The notes beneath the pieces are model-generated. The model saw only the letters and a list, made by a program, of their open reading frames with translations, did no database searches and was not told the DNA's origin. The position numbers and the translations under genes are program-made. A DNA stretch of 18,442 bases from Azoarcus sp. (GTDB taxonomy: Bacteria > Pseudomonadota > Gammaproteobacteria > Burkholderiales > Rhodocyclaceae), in assembly GCA_031259795.1 (NCBI GenBank), contig JAIRLA010000297.1, forward strand, positions 1 to 18,442, read 5' to 3'. This document shows positions 14,905 to 18,442 of this stretch, one piece after another; position 1 is the first letter of the stretch, and every line of letters starts with the position of its first letter.

Positions 14905-16443
14905 ATGGAGTTGCCCGTCATCCGCGCCGTCCCCGGCGCTTCCGGCGGCTGTTCCGCCGGCAGCCGCGCTTCCGCCCCCGATACGCTCGCCCATCTGCCG
15001 GATCACATTCGCGCCCGGGTACAGGATCATCCCTGCTATTCGGAACAGGCGCATCACTATTTCGCCCGCATGCACGCGGCGGTCGCGCCGGCCTGCAATA
15101 TCCAGTGCAACTACTGCAACCGCAAGTACGACTGCGCCAATGAGTCGCGCCCCGGCGTGACCTCCGAAGTGCTCTCCCCCGCGCAGGCGGTCAAGAAAGC
15201 GCTGGCGGTCGCGGCGGTCATTCCGCAGATGACGGTGCTGGGCATCGCCGGGCCGGGCGATGCGCTCGCCAATCCGGCGCGCACCTTCGAGACGTTCCGG
15301 CTGCTCGCCGAAAAAGCGCCGGACATCAGGCTGTGCCTGTCGACCAACGGGCTTGCCCTTCCCGCCTGCGCCGATGAGATCGCGCGCCACAACATCGACC
15401 ATGTGACGATCACCATCAACTGTCTCGATCCTGCAATCGGCGCGCGCATCTATCCATGGATTTACTGGAACCGCCGCCGCGTCCATGGGCCGGAGGCGGC
15501 GGCGATCCTGATCGAGCAGCAGCAGAAAGGACTGGAGATGCTGGTCGCGCGCGGCATCCTGGTGAAAGTGAATTCAGTGATGATTCCGGGCATCAACGAT
15601 GCGCACCTGCGGGAAGTCTCCAGAGTGGTCAGGGCGAAGGGCGCGTTCCTGCACAACATCATGCCGCTCATCGCCGATGCCGGGCACGGCGCCCATTTCG
15701 GCCTCACGGGGCAGCGCGGCCCGACGGCGGCGGAATTGCGGGCCTTGCGGGACGAATGCGCCGGAGACATGACGATGATGCGGCATTGCCGGCAATGCCG
15801 CGCCGACGCGGTGGGCATGCTGGGCGAAGATCGCGGCGCCGAATTCACCATGGACAAGATCGACGCCATGGAGATCGACTACGAGGCCGCGATGGCGAGG
15901 CGGCTGGAGGTGCGCGCCGGTATCGTCGACCGGCTGCGGACGGGCCGCGCCGCGTCCTCCGGCGCGAAAGCGTCGCCCGCGCCCGCCAGCCGTCCGGTAT
16001 TGATGGCGGTCGCGTCCACCGGGCAAAACCTGGTCAACCAGCATTTCGGCCATGCCCGCGAATTCCTGCTCTATGAAGTATCCGCCGCGGGCGCGCGTTT
16101 CATCGGCCGCCGCAAGACCGATCTCTATTGCATGGGCGCCAGCGCCTGTGGCGATGAGAGCGATGAGCGTGAGGGTAAAAGCGCAAGCGCGACGGCGCGT
16201 TCCGCCGAATCCGTTCTGGCGCGCACGATCGCCGCCCTGGAAGGCTGCGCGGCGGTGCTTTGTTCGCGGATCGGTTTCGAGCCGTGGGGGCGGCTGGAAG
16301 CGGCGGGCATCGCCCCGAACGGCGAACACGCCATGGAACCGATCGAAGATGCGCTCATGGCCGTCTACCGCGAAATGCACAGGGCGGACGCCGCTCCCGC
16401 CGCGCCCGCGCGCGGCTGGGAACAGGAACAGAAACGCGCCTGA
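14905..16443 (+). CDS. nifB: FeMo-cofactor biosynthesis radical SAM protein NifB
   Basis: A 512-residue protein that uses S-adenosylmethionine radical chemistry to build NifB-co, the iron-sulfur-carbide core of FeMo-co, in the cytoplasm. The radical SAM cluster motif is CNIQCNYC (Cys64, Cys68, Cys71), preceded by the conserved HPCYSEQAHHYFARMH. Typical segments include IPQMTVLGIAGPGD, LCLSTNGLALP, KVNSVMIPGIND and MRHCRQCRADAVG. A NifX-like cofactor-binding domain follows from about residue 363 (RPVLMAVASTGQNLVNQHFG). ATG 14905 is fixed by AAGGAG at 14891-14896. The frame is open far upstream through the minisatellite, but the promoter at 14846 lies downstream of that. nifQ follows after 55 bp. 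Confidence 0.97.
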   Translation: MELPVIRAVPGASGGCSAGSRASAPDTLAHLPDHIRARVQDHPCYSEQAHHYFARMHAAVAPACNIQCNYCNRKYDCANESRPGVTSEVLSPAQAVKKALAVAAVIPQMTVLGIAGPGDALANPARTFETFRLLAEKAPDIRLCLSTNGLALPACADEIARHNIDHVTITINCLDPAIGARIYPWIYWNRRRVHGPEAAAILIEQQQKGLEMLVARGILVKVNSVMIPGINDAHLREVSRVVRAKGAFLHNIMPLIADAGHGAHFGLTGQRGPTAAELRALRDECAGDMTMMRHCRQCRADAVGMLGEDRGAEFTMDKIDAMEIDYEAAMARRLEVRAGIVDRLRTGRAASSGAKASPAPASRPVLMAVASTGQNLVNQHFGHAREFLLYEVSAAGARFIGRRKTDLYCMGASACGDESDEREGKSASATARSAESVLARTIAALEGCAAVLCSRIGFEPWGRLEAAGIAPNGEHAMEPIEDALMAVYREMHRADAAPAAPARGWEQEQKRA

Positions 16444-16498
16444 AAAAACAGGCGAAAAGCCCCGGAGTCGCAACCGTCATGGGGATTGACCGGCAATC

Positions 16499-17074
16499 AT
16501 GGACATTGCGAACACTTCTTCGCATCACGCGCTGATCCAGGCCCGGCTGCTCGACCGCCCGGCGGCGGCCATCGCCGCGCGCGACCCCAATCGTCCAATC
16601 CTGGCGAGCCTGCTGGCGGGCCGCTTTGGCGGCGAAGGCATCCTGCCCGCCCGCCTCGGACTCGCGCCGGATGAATATGCCCGGCTCTGGCGCGACTATT
16701 TCTCCGGCCCCGTATTTCCCCTGCCCGGCCGGGAAGAAGGAGAAACGCTGCCGGAGGGCGCGGATCTGATCGCGCTCCTGCTCGCGGAACGCGCCGGATA
16801 TTTCGCCTCCGAAGTCTGGCTCGCCAGGATCGTCGTCAGCGCCTGCGCCGGGAAAGAGCATTTATGGCGCGACCTGGGACTCGCCAGCCGCGACGAACTT
16901 TCCAGACTGCTGTTCAACGCCTTCCCCGTCTTTGCCCGGACGAACATCGGCGACATGAAATGGAAAAAATTCCTTTATCGCAGTTACTGCGCCCGTGAAA
17001 ACATCTACATCTGCCCGGCGCCATCCTGCGGCGAATGCACGGACTACCCAAAATGCTTTGCACCGGAACATTGA
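16499..17074 (+). CDS. nifQ: Molybdenum-donor protein NifQ
   Basis: A 191-residue protein of the NifQ family, which carries a Mo-Fe-S cluster and helps deliver molybdenum to FeMo-co assembly on NifEN. The family C-terminus is clear: HLWRDLGL, then DMKWKKFLYR, then the cysteine motif C-x4-C-x2-C-x5-C at Cys172, Cys177, Cys180 and Cys186. The N-terminal 100 residues are poorly conserved and Ala/Arg-rich. The ATG at 16499 has only a distant GGGGAT upstream, so the start is moderately certain. It follows nifB by 55 bp with no terminator between, and its 3' end overlaps draG. The three genes are therefore likely one transcript. Confidence 0.93.
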   Translation: MDIANTSSHHALIQARLLDRPAAAIAARDPNRPILASLLAGRFGGEGILPARLGLAPDEYARLWRDYFSGPVFPLPGREEGETLPEGADLIALLLAERAGYFASEVWLARIVVSACAGKEHLWRDLGLASRDELSRLLFNAFPVFARTNIGDMKWKKFLYRSYCARENIYICPAPSCGECTDYPKCFAPEH

Positions 17075-18057
17075 CGGGCGGAACATCGGCGGACGCCCGC
17101 GCCGGGCGCTCCAGCGGCTGCCCGCCGCGCCCGGAAATCGTCTCCGCCGCCTCATCGGCCCGCGCCCTGGAAGACCGGGCGATCGGCGCCTATCTGGGAC
17201 TCGCCATCGGCGACGCGCTGGGCTCGACGGTGGAATTCCTGACCCCCCGCGAAATCCGCCATGCGTTCGCCCGTCACGGCGGCGCGCACACGGAAATCAC
17301 CGGCGGCGGCTGGCTCCGCCTGAAGCGCGGACAAGTCACCGACGACACCGGCATGGCGCTCGCGCTGGGAGAAGCCATCCTCGCGGGCGGCGGCAAACTC
17401 GAAGCCCTGGCCGCCGCCCGCGCCTTCGACGCCTGGATGCGCGGCAAACCCATCGACATCGGCAACACCGTGCGCCGCAACCTGCTGCGCTTTCGCGCCA
17501 CCGGCGAAACCGCCGCCCCGCAATCGGAACACGACGCCGGCAATGGCGCCGTGATGCGCGCCCTCCCGGTGGCGCTCGCCACGCTGGGCCGCGGCGACGC
17601 CGGCATCGCCGCCTTCAAGGCACAGGCGCACGTCACCCACAACAACCCCCTCTCCGATGCCGGCGGCCTTTGCCTGATCGACCTGCTGCACGCCGCCCTG
17701 GCGCGCGGACCGTGGCCGGAACTCCTGGCGCGCGCCCGCGCGCTGGAAGCCGCGCACAAAGAATATGCCTGGAGCGCGGCGCAACGGCACGAAAACCCGA
17801 GCGGCTACATCGCCCACACACTGATCGCCGTATTCCAGGCATTCTTCGCCACGAACAGTTTTGAAGACTGCCTCGTCGACGTCGTCAACCGCGGCGGCGA
17901 CGCCGACACCACCGGCGCCATCGCCGGCGCCCTGGCGGGAGCATGGTACGGCATGGAAACCATCCCGCCGCGCTGGACAAAAGCGCTGGACCCGGCCATC
18001 GCGCAACGCTGCCGGGAACAAGCAGTCAAGCTCTGCGCCTTCGCCCGCGCGCCGTAA
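17053..18057 (+). CDS. draG: ADP-ribosyl-[dinitrogen reductase] hydrolase DraG
   Basis: DraG removes ADP-ribose from the nitrogenase Fe protein and so reactivates it after ammonium or energy shifts. From ATG 17053 the protein has 334 residues. The conserved fold starts at DRAIGAYLGLAIGDALG (41-57). Dinuclear-metal residues are present in VEF (Glu61), TDDT (96-99), SEHDAGNG (Asp161) and GGDADTTG (281-288). The characteristic GGGWLRLKRGQ supports DraG over other ADP-ribosylglycohydrolases. About 35 residues precede the usual start; ATG 17053 overlaps nifQ by 22 bp, and TTG 17071, with GGAA just upstream, is an alternative. The transferase partner draT is not in this window. The TAA stop falls in a repeat-derived sequence. 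Confidence 0.93.
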   Translation: MLCTGTLTGGTSADARAGRSSGCPPRPEIVSAASSARALEDRAIGAYLGLAIGDALGSTVEFLTPREIRHAFARHGGAHTEITGGGWLRLKRGQVTDDTGMALALGEAILAGGGKLEALAAARAFDAWMRGKPIDIGNTVRRNLLRFRATGETAAPQSEHDAGNGAVMRALPVALATLGRGDAGIAAFKAQAHVTHNNPLSDAGGLCLIDLLHAALARGPWPELLARARALEAAHKEYAWSAAQRHENPSGYIAHTLIAVFQAFFATNSFEDCLVDVVNRGGDADTTGAIAGALAGAWYGMETIPPRWTKALDPAIAQRCREQAVKLCAFARAP

Positions 18058-18125
18058 TTGCGAGAGCCTCCGCCTCGTCATTGCGAGTATCCCCCCCACT
18101 CGTCGCTGCGCTCCTCGCAATGACG
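18055..18125. repeat. Short inverted-repeat element between convergent genes
   Basis: A diverged unit (TAATTGCGAGAGCCTCCGC) leads into CGTCATTGCGAG (18076-18087), which is repeated in perfect inverted form at the end (18114-18125). The right half also carries the CGTCGCTGCGCTCCTCGC arm, while the left arm is truncated. It lies between draG and the convergent lyase gene and could act as a bidirectional hairpin, though it lacks T-runs. The following bases (18126-18165) resemble 14108-14145. Confidence 0.72.
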
Positions 18126-18196
18126 AGGTGGGAGGACTATCGCGGCGGCAGGCGCTTCGCGGTCGCAATGCTGGAACCTTTTCCCGATATGGCCCA

Positions 18197-18442
18197 TCAG
18201 GCCGTGGGGATCGGGTTGTTGTCGTGGTGGAGTCCGTAGTATGACGCGGCCAGGTGCAGGCGCTCCGCCCAGTTGCGGTGCGTGGCGGGTTCGCACATCG
18301 AGTCGTGCATGCGGAATACCGCGGGGGCGTTGCGGTGCAGGATTTGCCGGGCCATTTCCAGATCGTCGGCATGGACCCGGTAGCAGTCGTGGATGAGCGG
18401 CACTTGGCAGGGGTGGATGGCGGTCTTGCCAATCAGGCCGTG
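18197..18442 (-). CDS. HpcH/HpaI aldolase/citrate lyase family protein, C-terminal end
   Basis: The last 81 codons of a gene whose start lies beyond the window. The visible part opens HGLIGKTAIHPCQVPLIHD. Its G-K-T-A-I-H-P-x-Q motif is characteristic of CitE-like and HpcH/HpaI lyases, which cleave or form C-C bonds in acyl-CoA or 2-oxo acid substrates. The end (MCEPATHRNWAERL) also fits that family, in which C-terminal helices cover the barrel. The substrate cannot be told from this fragment. It is convergent with draG, so it is unlikely to belong to the nif transcript. Confidence 0.72.
   Translation of the reverse strand, partial: HGLIGKTAIHPCQVPLIHDCYRVHADDLEMARQILHRNAPAVFRMHDSMCEPATHRNWAERLHLAASYYGLHHDNNPIPTA

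Noticed and set aside
18058..18442. Possible draT next to draG.
   Set aside because: The only coding sequence downstream is on the opposite strand and has HpcH/HpaI lyase motifs, and upstream is nifQ.

Overview
The window looks like chromosomal DNA of a GC-rich, nitrogen-fixing betaproteobacterium, plausibly of or near the Rhodocyclales. The evidence is the gene order tRNA-Tyr, tRNA-Gly, tRNA-Thr, tuf; a dapF-DUF484-xerC cluster; a PEP-CTERM exported protein with a sigma-54-type promoter; and a nifB-nifQ-draG block. The taxonomic placement is inferred from gene content and has not been tested by alignment.

Layout: (1) 1-543, minus strand: the 5' end of tuf preceded by three tRNA genes, driven by a near-consensus sigma-70 promoter at 560-587. 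(2) 588-1515: no credible gene; dense inverted-repeat elements, short tandem units and a long perfect palindrome. (3) 1516-3842, minus: gabD-like succinate-semialdehyde dehydrogenase followed 20 bp later by an exported TraB/GumN-family protein. (4) 4105-8275, plus: a MenA-like UbiA prenyltransferase, ruvA, a PEP-CTERM gene of the THxN type inserted as a self-contained unit (sigma-54-type promoter, gene, terminator), ruvB, and a small membrane protein overlapping the ruvB stop. (5) 8247-11973, minus: dapF, DUF484, xerC, rlmI, tightly packed. (6) 12145-13701, plus: an AAA-ATPase-like protein fused to a PD-(D/E)XK nuclease domain, role unknown. (7) 13702-14904: no credible gene; more copies of the same repeat elements, a 12-unit 21-bp minisatellite, then the nifB control region with a NifA-type upstream site and a consensus-like sigma-54 promoter. 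(8) 14905-18057, plus: nifB, nifQ, draG. (9) 18197-18442, minus: the C-terminal end of an HpcH/HpaI-type lyase.

How the genes work together: NifB makes the iron-sulfur core of FeMo-co, NifQ helps supply molybdenum, and DraG reactivates ADP-ribosylated nitrogenase reductase, so one NifA/RpoN-driven transcript may cover cofactor synthesis and post-translational control. RuvA and RuvB act together in Holliday-junction branch migration although a regulated surface-protein gene separates them here. The two sigma-54-type promoters suggest RpoN serves both nitrogen fixation and the PEP-CTERM surface system. No complete system of wholly unknown type was found. The most notable items are the PEP-CTERM cassette inside ruvAB, the dispersed ~190-bp inverted-repeat family, and the minisatellite next to the nifB control region.
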